Below are positions 18,749-29,934 of a stretch of DNA of 64,000 nucleotides, in pieces. Positions within the stretch are counted from its first letter, which is position 1, and each line of letters opens with the position of its first letter. Source of the stretch: Eubacterium minutum ATCC 700079. Its GTDB lineage: Bacteria; Bacillota; Clostridia; Peptostreptococcales; Anaerovoracaceae. The position numbers and the translations under genes were made by a program. A model generated the notes under the pieces. It had not been told where the DNA came from and ran no database searches. It saw only the letters and a program-made list of their open reading frames with translations. The stretch covers positions 259,087 through 323,086 of the forward strand of contig CP016202.1 in NCBI GenBank assembly GCA_003433295.1, read 5' to 3'.

Positions 18749-19795
18749 ATGAGAATCGAAGATTTTGATTACGATTTGCCGGAAAGACTGATTGCGCAGA
18801 CACCGAGCGGAGAAAGAGACCGGTGCAGGCTGATGGTTTTGAACCGCGCGGACGATACGATAGAGCATAAATCGTTTCGGGACGTGTTAAAACATCTGCG
18901 GCCCGGTGACTGTATGGTTCTGAATGATTCAAGGGTGATACCGGCAAGATTGTTTGGAAAAAAAGAAAAAACGGGTGCCGGAGTTGAATTCCTTCTCAGC
19001 AGGAGACTTGAGGGTGATATCTGGGAAACGCTTGTAAGACCGGGAAAAAGACTGAAACCCGGCGATGTTGTAAACTTTGGAGACGGAAAGCTTAAAGCGG
19101 AAATTATAGATTACGGCGACGACGGCACCAGACATGTACGTTTTTTCTACGACGGAATATTTATGGAGCGTTTGGAGGAACTCGGCAGAATGCCTCTTCC
19201 GCCATATATAACGAGGGAGAGTACGGAAAAAGACAGGGAGATGTATCAGACCGTTTACGCCAGAACGGACGGTTCTGTTGCGGCTCCGACCGCGGGACTT
19301 CATTTTACGGAAGAACTCTTGAAAGAGGTAGAGTCCAAAGGCGTGAAAATTGCGTACGTAACGCTTCATGTCGGTATTGGAACGTTTCGCCCCGTAAAAT
19401 GCGATAATATTGAAGATCACGAGATGCACTTTGAGGAATATTCGATAAGTGGATCTGCGGCGGACACCATAAACAGCGCAATAGAAAGAGGGGACAGAAT
19501 CATCTCAGTAGGGACAACTTCAGCAAGAACCTTGGAAAGTGCGGCTTATTCCGACAGGTCATCCGGTAAGAATTTCGTACACGCAGGAACGGGAAACACG
19601 GGGATTTTCATCTACCCGGGATATGAATACAAGATAGTAAAAGCACTTATAACCAACTTTCACCTGCCGAAGTCGACGCTCATAATGCTGGTTTCGGCTT
19701 TGTACGACAGGGAGAAGATTTTGAAAGCCTACGATGAGGCGGTAGGCGAGGAATATCGTTTTTTCAGTTACGGCGATGCAATGCTTATAGAGTAA
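18749..19795 (+). CDS. queA: tRNA preQ1(34) S-adenosylmethionine ribosyltransferase-isomerase
   Basis: Transfers and isomerises the ribosyl moiety of SAM to preQ1 in tRNA, giving epoxyqueuosine. Its 348 residues carry [13 protein letters not shown] at the start, [32 protein letters not shown] and [11 protein letters not shown]-like [14 protein letters not shown], plus [15 protein letters not shown] near the end. With tgt downstream it forms the queuosine module; genes making preQ1 itself are not in the window, so the precursor may be salvaged or made elsewhere. The gene ends just before a tandem repeat array. Confidence 0.97.
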   Translation: MRIEDFDYDLPERLIAQTPSGERDRCRLMVLNRADDTIEHKSFRDVLKHLRPGDCMVLNDSRVIPARLFGKKEKTGAGVEFLLSRRLEGDIWETLVRPGKRLKPGDVVNFGDGKLKAEIIDYGDDGTRHVRFFYDGIFMERLEELGRMPLPPYITRESTEKDREMYQTVYARTDGSVAAPTAGLHFTEELLKEVESKGVKIAYVTLHVGIGTFRPVKCDNIEDHEMHFEEYSISGSAADTINSAIERGDRIISVGTTSARTLESAAYSDRSSGKNFVHAGTGNTGIFIYPGYEYKIVKALITNFHLPKSTLIMLVSALYDREKILKAYDEAVGEEYRFFSYGDAMLIE

Positions 19796-19802
19796 ATAAC
19801 GT

Positions 19803-20064
19803 GGAAACGGTTAATTCGGTACAGCGGAAACATAGAACGGTTAATTTAATTGATATAGAGGAAACATAGAACGGTTAATTTAATTGATATAGAGGAAACA
19901 TGGAACGGTTTATTTGATTGATATAGGGGAAACATAGAACGGTTAATTTAATTGATATGGCGGAAATATAGAACAGCCAATTTGATTGATATAGCCGAAA
20001 TATAGAACAGTTTATTTGATACAACGACAAGATAAAATACTTTATTTGCTATAACATATAAAGT
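19803..20064 (+). repeat. 34-bp tandem repeat array, about seven copies
   Basis: Exact 34-bp periodicity: the motif gaaacatag (later gaaatatag) starts at 19827, 19861, 19895, 19929, 19963 and 19997, followed by a degenerate copy near 20031 and preceded by a partial copy at about 19803. Each unit reads gaaacatagaacggttaa then an AT-rich tail ending ttgatatag. The array fills almost the whole 292-bp gap between queA and the cupin gene. Copies at the left are nearly identical and those at the right are diverged. It does not look like CRISPR, since there are no unique spacers. Confidence 0.93.
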
Positions 20065-20087
20065 AGAGAAAAAGGAAGGAAACAGAA

Positions 20088-23045
<2,958 letters not shown>

Positions 23046-23131
23046 AACTGTATAAAATACTTGAAATAAAGGGACTTCGTATAAATGGATAATTTACCGG
23101 AATATGAATTTGATGATATATAGATGCTTTT

Positions 23132-23350
23132 GATACATGTGACCCGATAACAGTAGTCAATAACTTGTCTGAATTTATCTTCAGTTTGATTCGAACCATA
23201 GGAATGATACTTTTAAGATTTGGGATCGTTCAAATTGGACTGTCACTAAAATCTCATGATTCATCTCAAAGAGCGAATGGATTTTCAACATTGGCAGGAG
23301 ACGTTATCATAACCTTTGCATAGGAAATATTGAATCGTATTGTAGGATAA
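23132..23350 (+). pseudogene. Decayed small membrane protein of conjugative-element type
   Basis: In the 434-bp gap after rlmD one frame reads VVNNLSEFIFSLIRTIGM, then a hydrophobic stretch, then GLSLKSHDSSQRANGF, GDVIITFA, a TAG stop at 23321-23323, EILNRIVG and a final stop. The frame has no start codon. Small proteins with this layout (membrane helix, QIGLSLKSHD-SQRANG, then a second helix) occur in the transfer regions of Firmicutes conjugative elements (Maff2/TrbC-like). I recognise the pattern from memory and cannot search. It looks like a scar of a mobile element at the left edge of the AT-rich island. Confidence 0.5.
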
Positions 23351-23479
23351 TAAGGGCAGCCGAAAGATTGTTCTTATACATATAGATACTATTATAGTAC
23401 AATAAATATACTTTTAATAAATGTGGGCATCGAACAATTTATAGTTTAATTGTATAGAGAGTGAGGTTATGAGAAAACA

Positions 23480-24280
23480 ATGAATGATATATCAAAAACA
23501 ATAAAAACAAATTTTTTGCCTGTAGCATTTGTAAAAGATGGCCATGTAAAAATTGAAGGTAAAAAAGGGGATGATTCTTATGAAGATTATTTGCGTGAAC
23601 TGCTTAATCACTCTAAGCATTTCATGATATTAACAAAGGGCAACAAATTAGAAAGACCCTTAACTGAAAATAATGGAGAAAACGATGCAACTTCAGAGAA
23701 ATACAGCATAGACTTTAAATTAATTTTAGGAAACAGTGCACAAAAGGCTATTGCAAACACTTCTCGTCGAATTTCAACCAATAAAGCAAAATCAATTTAT
23801 TTTGACCATAATCCAAGAGGAAATGGCGAATATAAGGCAGTGCGTTTGCATGCATTGTTGCGAGATTATAATCAAAACGAGTTGAGAGAAATAATCAAAG
23901 ATGATCGTTTAAAAGATAGAGATATAGATGATATAGAAAAAACCGATATTAGTTGTTTTTTAAAATCATTAATGTATAATAAAAATCTTTTCCTGTTTTT
24001 TCCTGTCGTCTTTTATAAAGATGATGACAGGAAAATAACTATGGATAGTTTATGTGAATTGTTATTTGAGGATTTTCAAAATGCACTTAGATTAAGAACG
24101 GAAAAATTTCCAAAGTATGATACCTATTTTGCAATTATATATGAAAAAAAACTTATGATTGCAAAGCATGAAAAAAACAATCTGATTTTTATAGAAAATG
24201 TTGAGCTTAGACATAGCAAAACATTTAATAGAATAAAAGGATATTACGATCAAGTTTCCTTTGTAAGGGAATATTTATAA
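23480..24280 (+). CDS. Unknown AT-rich 266-residue protein
   Basis: I do not recognise this protein. It has no signal peptide or membrane segment and is rich in Lys, Asp, Asn and Ile. Segments that look structured are SIYFDHNPRGNGEYKAVRLH (about 113-132), a strongly hydrophobic NLFLFFPVVFYKDDD (about 171-185) and DTYFAIIYEKKLMIAKHEKNNLIF near the C-terminus. Base composition is far more AT-rich than the flanking housekeeping genes, pointing to horizontal acquisition. A four-codon frame (ATG at 23469, stop overlapping the ATG at 23480) lies between the gtgagg ribosome site and the start, so the start is uncertain or coupled. It is followed by a terminator. Confidence 0.65.
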   Translation: MNDISKTIKTNFLPVAFVKDGHVKIEGKKGDDSYEDYLRELLNHSKHFMILTKGNKLERPLTENNGENDATSEKYSIDFKLILGNSAQKAIANTSRRISTNKAKSIYFDHNPRGNGEYKAVRLHALLRDYNQNELREIIKDDRLKDRDIDDIEKTDISCFLKSLMYNKNLFLFFPVVFYKDDDRKITMDSLCELLFEDFQNALRLRTEKFPKYDTYFAIIYEKKLMIAKHEKNNLIFIENVELRHSKTFNRIKGYYDQVSFVREYL

Positions 24281-24291
24281 GTAGCATGTAT

Positions 24292-24316
24292 GACCGACTT
24301 TCAATAGGTCGGTTTT
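24292..24316 (+). terminator. Intrinsic terminator after the unknown gene
   Basis: The arms accgac (24293-24298) and gtcggt (24308-24313) enclose a short loop and lead into tttt-atta. It is located 12 bases after the stop codon. Confidence 0.7.
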
Positions 24317-24441
24317 ATTATGTTTGTAAATATAAGAAAGTGATTTATGAATAAGTTAGAGTTAATAGGTGATGCAATAATGTATTCAAAGAAGAAGTTA
24401 AGAGGTGAATTGTGTTGTCCAAAAAATATCCGCACCCCGTC

Positions 24442-25392
24442 TCATTTCAAATCGTTCCTGATTTCGATAGGTGTGACGCCGTAAATATCCTTAAATGCTC
24501 TTTGAAAGAAACCATCTCCATAATAGCCAACACTTTTTGCGATTTCTACAATAGGGAGTTCTGTGTTGGAGAGCAACTCAAGTGCTTTTGACATTCGCAG
24601 CCTTTTTCTATATCCGTTAATAGTTACACCATAGAGTTCTTTAAAGCCGGTAACAATCTTTTGCTGGTTGATTGCAAAACGTTTGGTTAATTCCGTGATG
24701 GTTGTATTGCCCGAATAATGATCCTCAAGGTGTTTTTTTATTAATGCCAAGGTTTGTTTGTCAGTGTCGGACAGGTGTAGAGTTTGCTTTTTGTCATGCT
24801 CCGTGATGTACTCAAAGAGAAGTGAGAAAACTTCTAAAGCCTTGCCTTCGATATATAATTTCAAAGCATCTCCGGTCAAAGTACATTCTTTCAGTTGATT
24901 GCAGATAAAAGTTATTTTAGGAATGTTCAATAGTCCGGAATTCAATGAAGCAGCAGCTAAATCCCAGAATTTTTCAGGCAAAGAAATAGGAAGCTTATCA
25001 AAAAAGTTTTTTCTAAAGGCAAAACCAACATTGATGAGTGGAATATTCTCCTCAATTTTTTTATAGCCATAGAAAAAATAAGGATGATTTACATATGCAT
25101 TTAATCCATATTCGAAAGTAATATTTTCTGCTTTTTTCTCATAGAGAGAAACGGATCCTTCGTAATACTGCCCGATCTCAATCATTTTTTCATGTACACA
25201 TTCTACAACTACAAATGGCTTTTTTAAGGAACAATTTGAAATGATTCCCATTGCACCTTTCGGATCGCCTAAAATACTGAAACCTCCGCTTCCTATCTCT
25301 TCGGGCAATATATAATCTATTCTGCCGTTGGTCTCGGTTTTAATAAATCCAAAATCTATAAAGTCTTGCCAGTAATCTTCAACAAATCTCAT
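24442..25392 (-). CDS. AraC-family transcriptional regulator
   Basis: Its 316 residues comprise an N-terminal effector region of unknown ligand and a C-terminal AraC/XylS DNA-binding domain with two helix-turn-helix motifs (TTITELTKRFAINQQKIVTG, and LSNTELPIVEIAKSVGYYG followed by FFQRAFKDIYGVTP, about residues 230-310). It is transcribed divergently from the ABC transporter pair, the usual arrangement for an AraC activator of that operon; in yersiniabactin-type systems a comparable regulator (YbtA) sits beside YbtP/YbtQ. AT-rich like its neighbours. The start is ATG at 25392 with aaggag upstream on the minus strand. Confidence 0.88.
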   Translation of the reverse strand: MRFVEDYWQDFIDFGFIKTETNGRIDYILPEEIGSGGFSILGDPKGAMGIISNCSLKKPFVVVECVHEKMIEIGQYYEGSVSLYEKKAENITFEYGLNAYVNHPYFFYGYKKIEENIPLINVGFAFRKNFFDKLPISLPEKFWDLAAASLNSGLLNIPKITFICNQLKECTLTGDALKLYIEGKALEVFSLLFEYITEHDKKQTLHLSDTDKQTLALIKKHLEDHYSGNTTITELTKRFAINQQKIVTGFKELYGVTINGYRKRLRMSKALELLSNTELPIVEIAKSVGYYGDGFFQRAFKDIYGVTPIEIRNDLK

Positions 25393-25439
25393 AAAATCTC
25401 CTTTTCATTTTAAAATATTTCCTTCTCTTATTAAAGAGG

Positions 25440-25469
25440 ATTATACATCAGATGTATTGATAAATACAA
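25440..25469 (-). promoter_or_regulatory. Candidate araC-type regulator promoter
   Basis: Minus strand: TTGTAT (plus coordinates 25464-25469), an 18-nt spacer and TATAAT (25440-25445), about 50 bases upstream of the regulator start. Confidence 0.55.
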
Positions 25470-25511
25470 GTATAACAACCGGAACCCTTTTCTAATTAAA
25501 GAATTCATCGA

Positions 25512-25540
25512 TTGACTTTATTTGTTAGTCAGATTAAAAT
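25512..25540 (+). promoter_or_regulatory. Promoter of the ABC transporter pair
   Basis: TTGACT at 25512-25517, a 17-nt spacer and TAAAAT at 25535-25540. It faces away from the regulator promoter within a 198-bp divergent region, where an AraC-type operator is expected. Confidence 0.65.
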
Positions 25541-25590
25541 GGTTCAAAGTTATAGTTCTCTAACCTAAAATGGAAAAGGAGGAAGATGCA

Positions 25591-27402
25591 TTGAATAATA
25601 AAAGAAAAGGTGTACTTAGCAGAGTATTTAATATTTCATCGGAAAGAAAAGGGTTTTTAATCATCAGCGTATTTGCGTCTGTAATAGGAATGGTAAGTGG
25701 GGTTGTACCATATTTATCCGTTTATTTTATAGGAAAGCATTACTTAGTAAACGGGCTTTCGGGTACGAATGAAATCATATTCTGGGTGATTGTTTCAGCA
25801 GGAGCAATTGTATGCAATACGGTATTCACATTTTTAGGTAGCTTAGGCTGTCATACTGTTGCGTTTCGAATTTTATTAAATTATCGTCTGCATGTTATTG
25901 AGCACCTTGGGAAGCTTTCAATGAGTTTTTTCTCATCAAATTCAAGCGGGAGCATTCAAAAAATCATGGATGAGAATATTGAGAAGATTGAAGGCTTTAT
26001 TGCACATATGCTTCCCGATATGATCGGCTCATTTGCGGTTTTAATCATCTTACTTTTAGGAGTGGGAACCTTGAGTATACCTCTTGCAATTACCATATTA
26101 ATAGCGTCGATTATAGGCTTTTCCTTCCAATTTATGATATTTGGCGGAAGTAAGTCAAAGCAAATCTGGGCGGACATTAGCAGAGCATCTGCGAATACGA
26201 CAGGAACGTTTTCCGAATACGTTAAGGGAATGGCTGAGGTAAAACTATTTGGGAAAATCGGCTCAATAACGAGAACTTTGGAAAATAATATTAAAGAGTA
26301 TCTTACTTGGGAAGTCGAAAGCTATAAGAGATCGGCAGCGGCGATGAGCATGTATAAGAGCATCATTCTTTCGCTTTTGACTTTTGTTCTACCGGTTGGA
26401 ATTTATCTTATCTTGAAAAATCCGACCGGAAATATGGTTCTTTCCGTTTTGATGGCACTAATAATTGTTCCGGCAATTTATGACCCTTTAATGGCTTGTG
26501 TAGAATATGCAACCATGTTAGGTATGCTCGGTGCGGGAATGGAGCAAATAGATGAAATTCTTGCACAGCCAAAGATCAATTCGGCGAAATTGCAAAAAGT
26601 ACCAAAGGATTGGGAGATTGAATTTAAGAATGTGTCCTTTTCTTATGGAGACGATGATGATGCGTTTCGAAAGATGGCGCTGAATAATATAAGCTTTACG
26701 GCAAAACAGGGAGAAATGACTGCTCTTGTAGGTGAATCAGGAAGCGGGAAATCGACAATAGGAGGACTGCTTCTACGCTTTTGGGATAACTTTCAAGGCG
26801 AAATAAGTATCGGCGGAGTAGATATCCGTGACATACCCAATGAAAAGCTAATGGATTATGTTGCTTTTGTTTTTCAGGACAACTTTATCTTCTCGGATAC
26901 TGTTCGTGGAAACATCATTATGAATAGAAATGTTAGTGATGAAGAAATGATAGAAGCTTCGAAAAAAGCAAGGTGCCATGAGTTTATCATGAAGCTACCC
27001 GAAGGATATGATACAAAAATCGGTTCCGGAAGTATCAAACTTTCAGGAGGTGAGGCACAGCGTTTATCTATAGCAAGAGCAATTTTAAAAGATTCACCGA
27101 TCATTGTATTAGATGAGGCGTTGGCATATTCAGATGCAGAGAATGAAAATCTTATACAAATGGCAATAAAAAATTTGATAGAAGATAAAACCATCATAAT
27201 CATTGCGCACAGACTTCAAAGTATTATGACTGCCGATCAAGTATTGGTATTAAGGCAAGGCGAAATAATTGAGCAAGGGAATCATAGCAGTCTATTAGGT
27301 AAAGACGCGGAGTATAAAATGCTTTGGGAATTGCAACACAAAACCGATGACTGGTCAATCACAGTGAGTAAAAAGGAGGGGCAACATGAGAGAAATCATT
27401 AG
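25591..27402 (+). CDS. ABC half-transporter 1, exporter fold (YbtP/IrtA-like pair)
   Basis: Membrane domain of about six helices followed by an ATPase domain: Walker A GESGSGKST, Q-loop FVFQDNFIF, signature LSGGEAQR, Walker B IIVLDEALAYSDAENE and switch IIIAHRL. The unusual Walker B/D-loop (DEALAYSDAENE rather than DEPTSSLDA) resembles that of exporter-fold siderophore importers such as YbtP/YbtQ and IrtA/IrtB. I infer a possible metal-chelate or peptide substrate; the direction of transport is unknown. An in-frame ATG at 25570 exists, but a perfect aaggagg at 25576-25582 points to TTG 25591 as start (604 residues counting the initiator, less or more by choice). The second half overlaps its end. 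Confidence 0.85.
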   Translation: MNNKRKGVLSRVFNISSERKGFLIISVFASVIGMVSGVVPYLSVYFIGKHYLVNGLSGTNEIIFWVIVSAGAIVCNTVFTFLGSLGCHTVAFRILLNYRLHVIEHLGKLSMSFFSSNSSGSIQKIMDENIEKIEGFIAHMLPDMIGSFAVLIILLLGVGTLSIPLAITILIASIIGFSFQFMIFGGSKSKQIWADISRASANTTGTFSEYVKGMAEVKLFGKIGSITRTLENNIKEYLTWEVESYKRSAAAMSMYKSIILSLLTFVLPVGIYLILKNPTGNMVLSVLMALIIVPAIYDPLMACVEYATMLGMLGAGMEQIDEILAQPKINSAKLQKVPKDWEIEFKNVSFSYGDDDDAFRKMALNNISFTAKQGEMTALVGESGSGKSTIGGLLLRFWDNFQGEISIGGVDIRDIPNEKLMDYVAFVFQDNFIFSDTVRGNIIMNRNVSDEEMIEASKKARCHEFIMKLPEGYDTKIGSGSIKLSGGEAQRLSIARAILKDSPIIVLDEALAYSDAENENLIQMAIKNLIEDKTIIIIAHRLQSIMTADQVLVLRQGEIIEQGNHSSLLGKDAEYKMLWELQHKTDDWSITVSKKEGQHERNH

Positions 27403-29137
27403 AAAATTTACAATGGGACATGCAAAGCAAATGATAGCTCCTGTTGCGTGGTTGTTTCTTGAAGGAGTGAGTATCTCTTTCCCTGCGATTGCTGTATACT
27501 TTGCGATAAATATATTGATTGCGTCATATTCTAATCCTGTGGACATAGACATCCGAGGTCTTAATAAGATTGCAATAATAATGTTTGTTTTATTCCTCAT
27601 ACAATTTATTATCAGCATGGTAACATTTCTCAGAACATTTTTGCCGGCAGCAAAACATTCGTCAGAGAACAAGATGGATTTCATTCATAAGTTAAGAAAA
27701 CTTCCGCTGGGATTTTTTTCAAAAAAAATGACAGGTGAATTAATCAACACTTTTACCGGCGATTTCTTAGCTTTGGAGCAGAGTATGGTAGGCTTGTTTA
27801 CGGGGATTTTAGGATTGGTAATTAGCTGTATTCTGACATCAGTCTTTATGTTTTATTTTAACCCTGTAATGGCAACAGCATTTTATTTGACATTGCCAAT
27901 TGCGGGAGTAATTCTGTTTTTTTCTTTAAAAACCCTTGAAAAATTAAGCATAAGATTAAAAAGCACAAAGGACAAAATCTCTGATGTTCTAAACGAATAT
28001 TTGATCGGAATGAAAGTATTGAAATCCTACAATCAAACGGGAGAGGGATTTTCACGATTAAAAAATGCTTACATGGAATTGATGAAGCAAAGTATGAAAG
28101 CGGAAAGCATTGGAGGGAGTCTTCTTGGTCTGGCACTCACATTTGTGAGACTGGGATTGCCGCTAATGTGTTTTGTGGGAGCATATTTATTGCTTGGCGG
28201 GAAAACAGGTTTGGTTGAGTATTTAAGTTTAATAATTATTGGCACAAAGATTATTAGTCCACTTCTAATTTGGGTAAGACACATGGCTGTTCTCAGAAAT
28301 CATGTAGTGTCTGCGAATAGAATAGATAATATAATGCGAGAATCGGAGCTTTACGGGAATGAAGAAATAAAGGAAATCGCGGACATTGTTTTTGATAATG
28401 TGAGTTTTTCTTATTTGAAAGAAAGTGAAGAGCCTGTACTAAATAATATTTCTTTTACGATTCCAAGTGGGAAATTAACTGCGATTGTTGGAGCAAGCGG
28501 AAGCGGGAAATCGACAATTTTGAGGTTAATAGCAAGGTTCTGGGACATTGACAGCGGTAGTATCAGTATAGGGAATAATGAGCTTTCCTCAATAAATCCT
28601 GAAACATGGTTAAAGAATATTTCCATGGTTTTGCAGGAGGTTTATCTTTTTAACCAGTCAATTAGAGATAACATACTATTTGGCAGACATGATGCCACGG
28701 AAGAAGAAATGATTGAAGCGGCCCAAAAGGCATCTTGTCATGACTTTATAATGCAACTTCCGGACGGATACGACACAATTGTTGGTGAAGGGGGCTCGAC
28801 TTTGTCGGGAGGTGAGAAGCAAAGGATTTCCATTGCAAGGGCAATTCTTAAAAACGCTCCAATTTTACTTTTAGATGAGCCTACCTCAAGCTTGGATGCA
28901 AAGAATGAAGATTTGGTACAAAATGCAATTTCCAACTTAGTAAAGGATAAAACGGTCGTGATGATAGCTCATAGATTAAAGACAATTGAAAATGCAGATC
29001 AGATCATAGTTCTTGAAAAAGGTCGAGTAATAGAAGTCGGAAGTCATAGAGAACTTATAAAAGAAAAGAAGACATATCATAGATTTTGGAATCTACAAAA
29101 CAAATCAAAAGAATGGATTATATCAAGAGGAGTGTAA
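27386..29137 (+). CDS. ABC half-transporter 2, exporter fold
   Basis: Partner of the preceding half-transporter (583 residues). The membrane domain carries PLGFFSKKMTGELINTFTGD, typical of the exporter intracellular loop; the ATPase has Walker A GASGSGKST, Q-loop MVLQEVYLF, signature LSGGEKQR, Walker B ILLLDEPTSSLDAKNE and switch MIAHRL, all canonical. The start ATG lies 17 bases inside the upstream gene with aaggagggg before it, indicating coupled 1:1 expression of a heterodimer. In the partner the degenerate D-loop suggests asymmetric ATP sites. A terminator follows about 95 bases after the stop. Confidence 0.87.
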   Translation: MREIIRKFTMGHAKQMIAPVAWLFLEGVSISFPAIAVYFAINILIASYSNPVDIDIRGLNKIAIIMFVLFLIQFIISMVTFLRTFLPAAKHSSENKMDFIHKLRKLPLGFFSKKMTGELINTFTGDFLALEQSMVGLFTGILGLVISCILTSVFMFYFNPVMATAFYLTLPIAGVILFFSLKTLEKLSIRLKSTKDKISDVLNEYLIGMKVLKSYNQTGEGFSRLKNAYMELMKQSMKAESIGGSLLGLALTFVRLGLPLMCFVGAYLLLGGKTGLVEYLSLIIIGTKIISPLLIWVRHMAVLRNHVVSANRIDNIMRESELYGNEEIKEIADIVFDNVSFSYLKESEEPVLNNISFTIPSGKLTAIVGASGSGKSTILRLIARFWDIDSGSISIGNNELSSINPETWLKNISMVLQEVYLFNQSIRDNILFGRHDATEEEMIEAAQKASCHDFIMQLPDGYDTIVGEGGSTLSGGEKQRISIARAILKNAPILLLDEPTSSLDAKNEDLVQNAISNLVKDKTVVMIAHRLKTIENADQIIVLEKGRVIEVGSHRELIKEKKTYHRFWNLQNKSKEWIISRGV

Positions 29138-29231
29138 ATGAAAAAATAATAGAATCGGACTCAAAAGAAGTATCTAGAAAACTATGCGAAACAAATCATT
29201 TTAGAAAATGCAAACATAAAATTCATTTTTA

Positions 29232-29268
29232 GAGGACTTCTTATGCCAAGTGCAGGAGTCCTCCGTTT
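29232..29268 (+). terminator. Terminator after the ABC pair
   Basis: The arms gaggact (29232-29238) and agtcctc (29257-29263) are followed by cgtttt. The 307 bases between the ABC pair and the acetyltransferase otherwise hold only the next promoter; the first about 90 bases look like non-coding or decayed sequence. Confidence 0.6.
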
Positions 29269-29329
29269 TCTGCCTGAAAAACAGTCAATCAAAAGAAGGA
29301 ACAAATATAATAAAATCAACCATAAAACA

Positions 29330-29372
29330 CTCCCCATAAATTATTGGGATTTGGGGAGCGTAATGGTATAAT
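29330..29372 (+). promoter_or_regulatory. Promoter of the acetyltransferase with overlapping inverted repeat
   Basis: TTGGGA at 29344-29349, a 17-nt spacer and TATAAT at 29367-29372, with a TG one base upstream of the -10 (extended -10). The inverted repeat ctcccca (29330-29336) / tggggag (29352-29358) straddles the -35 box and enters the spacer, a position expected for a repressor operator; no cognate regulator is identified. Confidence 0.6.
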
Positions 29373-29444
29373 GACATCAAGAAATGTTCCCCAAAGGAGA
29401 AAAAATGATGGATATAAAGTATTCGGAATTTAAGGAGATAGAAA

Positions 29445-29906
29445 ATGCTACGAAGATGTGTTTTTTTAGACAAAGAAAAATGGATTACGTTAAATTTGGA
29501 ATTTATGGCTTACGAATATGAGGACGAAAACATTTGGGAAGACCCTTTAAAGAAAGGTAACCCGGGTGATATGTTCGAGGAAATTATCCGAGATAATAAA
29601 TCGCCCAATATTTTATTTTTTATCGAAGAGGAGGGAGAGGTCATTGGCTTTATTAACGCAGCATATTTTATAAGTGTTTGGGCGCACGGAAAGGTATTAT
29701 TCATAGATGATTTTTTTATTATTGAAGAATTCAGAGGAAAAGGTTATGGAAAGAAAGCCCTCCAAGAGTTAGAAGACAAAATGAAAGTTGAAACTTATAA
29801 AAGATTTCAGTTGTTGGCAGAGGAGACCAATCCGAAAGCAGTTAGTTTTTATGAGCGGGAGAACTATTCAAAACAAAAATTAAATTTCTTCTGCAAATAT
29901 CTATAG
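29445..29906 (+). CDS. GNAT-family N-acetyltransferase, probable N-terminal frameshift
   Basis: Acetyl-CoA-dependent acetyltransferase of unknown substrate. The core VLFIDDFFIIEEFRGKGYGKKAL is the GNAT motif A (acetyl-CoA pyrophosphate loop RGKGYG), and NPKAVSFYERENY is motif B. The frame starting at 29445 has a ribosome site aaggag at 29432-29437. However, a better start (ATG 29405/29408 after aaaggag at 29393-29399) reads in another frame up to a run of seven T at 29461-29467. Removing one T would join both frames into MDIKYSEFKEIENATK-MCFLDKEKW, a sensible N-terminus. So either the gene is frameshifted by one T, translation begins at 29445 and it remains active, or the run is a sequence error. 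Confidence 0.75.
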   Translation: MLRRCVFLDKEKWITLNLEFMAYEYEDENIWEDPLKKGNPGDMFEEIIRDNKSPNILFFIEEEGEVIGFINAAYFISVWAHGKVLFIDDFFIIEEFRGKGYGKKALQELEDKMKVETYKRFQLLAEETNPKAVSFYERENYSKQKLNFFCKYL

Positions 29907-29934
29907 AATTAACGCCGATTTGAAAAGGAGTAAA

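Noticed and set aside
19803-20064. CRISPR array
   Set aside because: Units abut with a fixed 34-bp period and no variable spacers; there are no cas genes in the window.
24300-24441. A short plus-strand frame (MNKLELIGDAIMYSKKK) between the unknown gene and the AraC gene
   Set aside because: It runs into the opposite-strand AraC gene, lacks a ribosome site and matches nothing I know.
25570-25590. ATG 25570 as start of the first ABC gene
   Set aside because: The perfect aaggagg lies inside these codons and is correctly spaced for TTG 25591, so the ATG is probably not used; it remains an alternative.
29138-29231. Possible remnant gene right after the ABC pair
   Set aside because: Short frames exist (for example KKYLENYAKQI), but none has a start, ribosome site or recognisable similarity.
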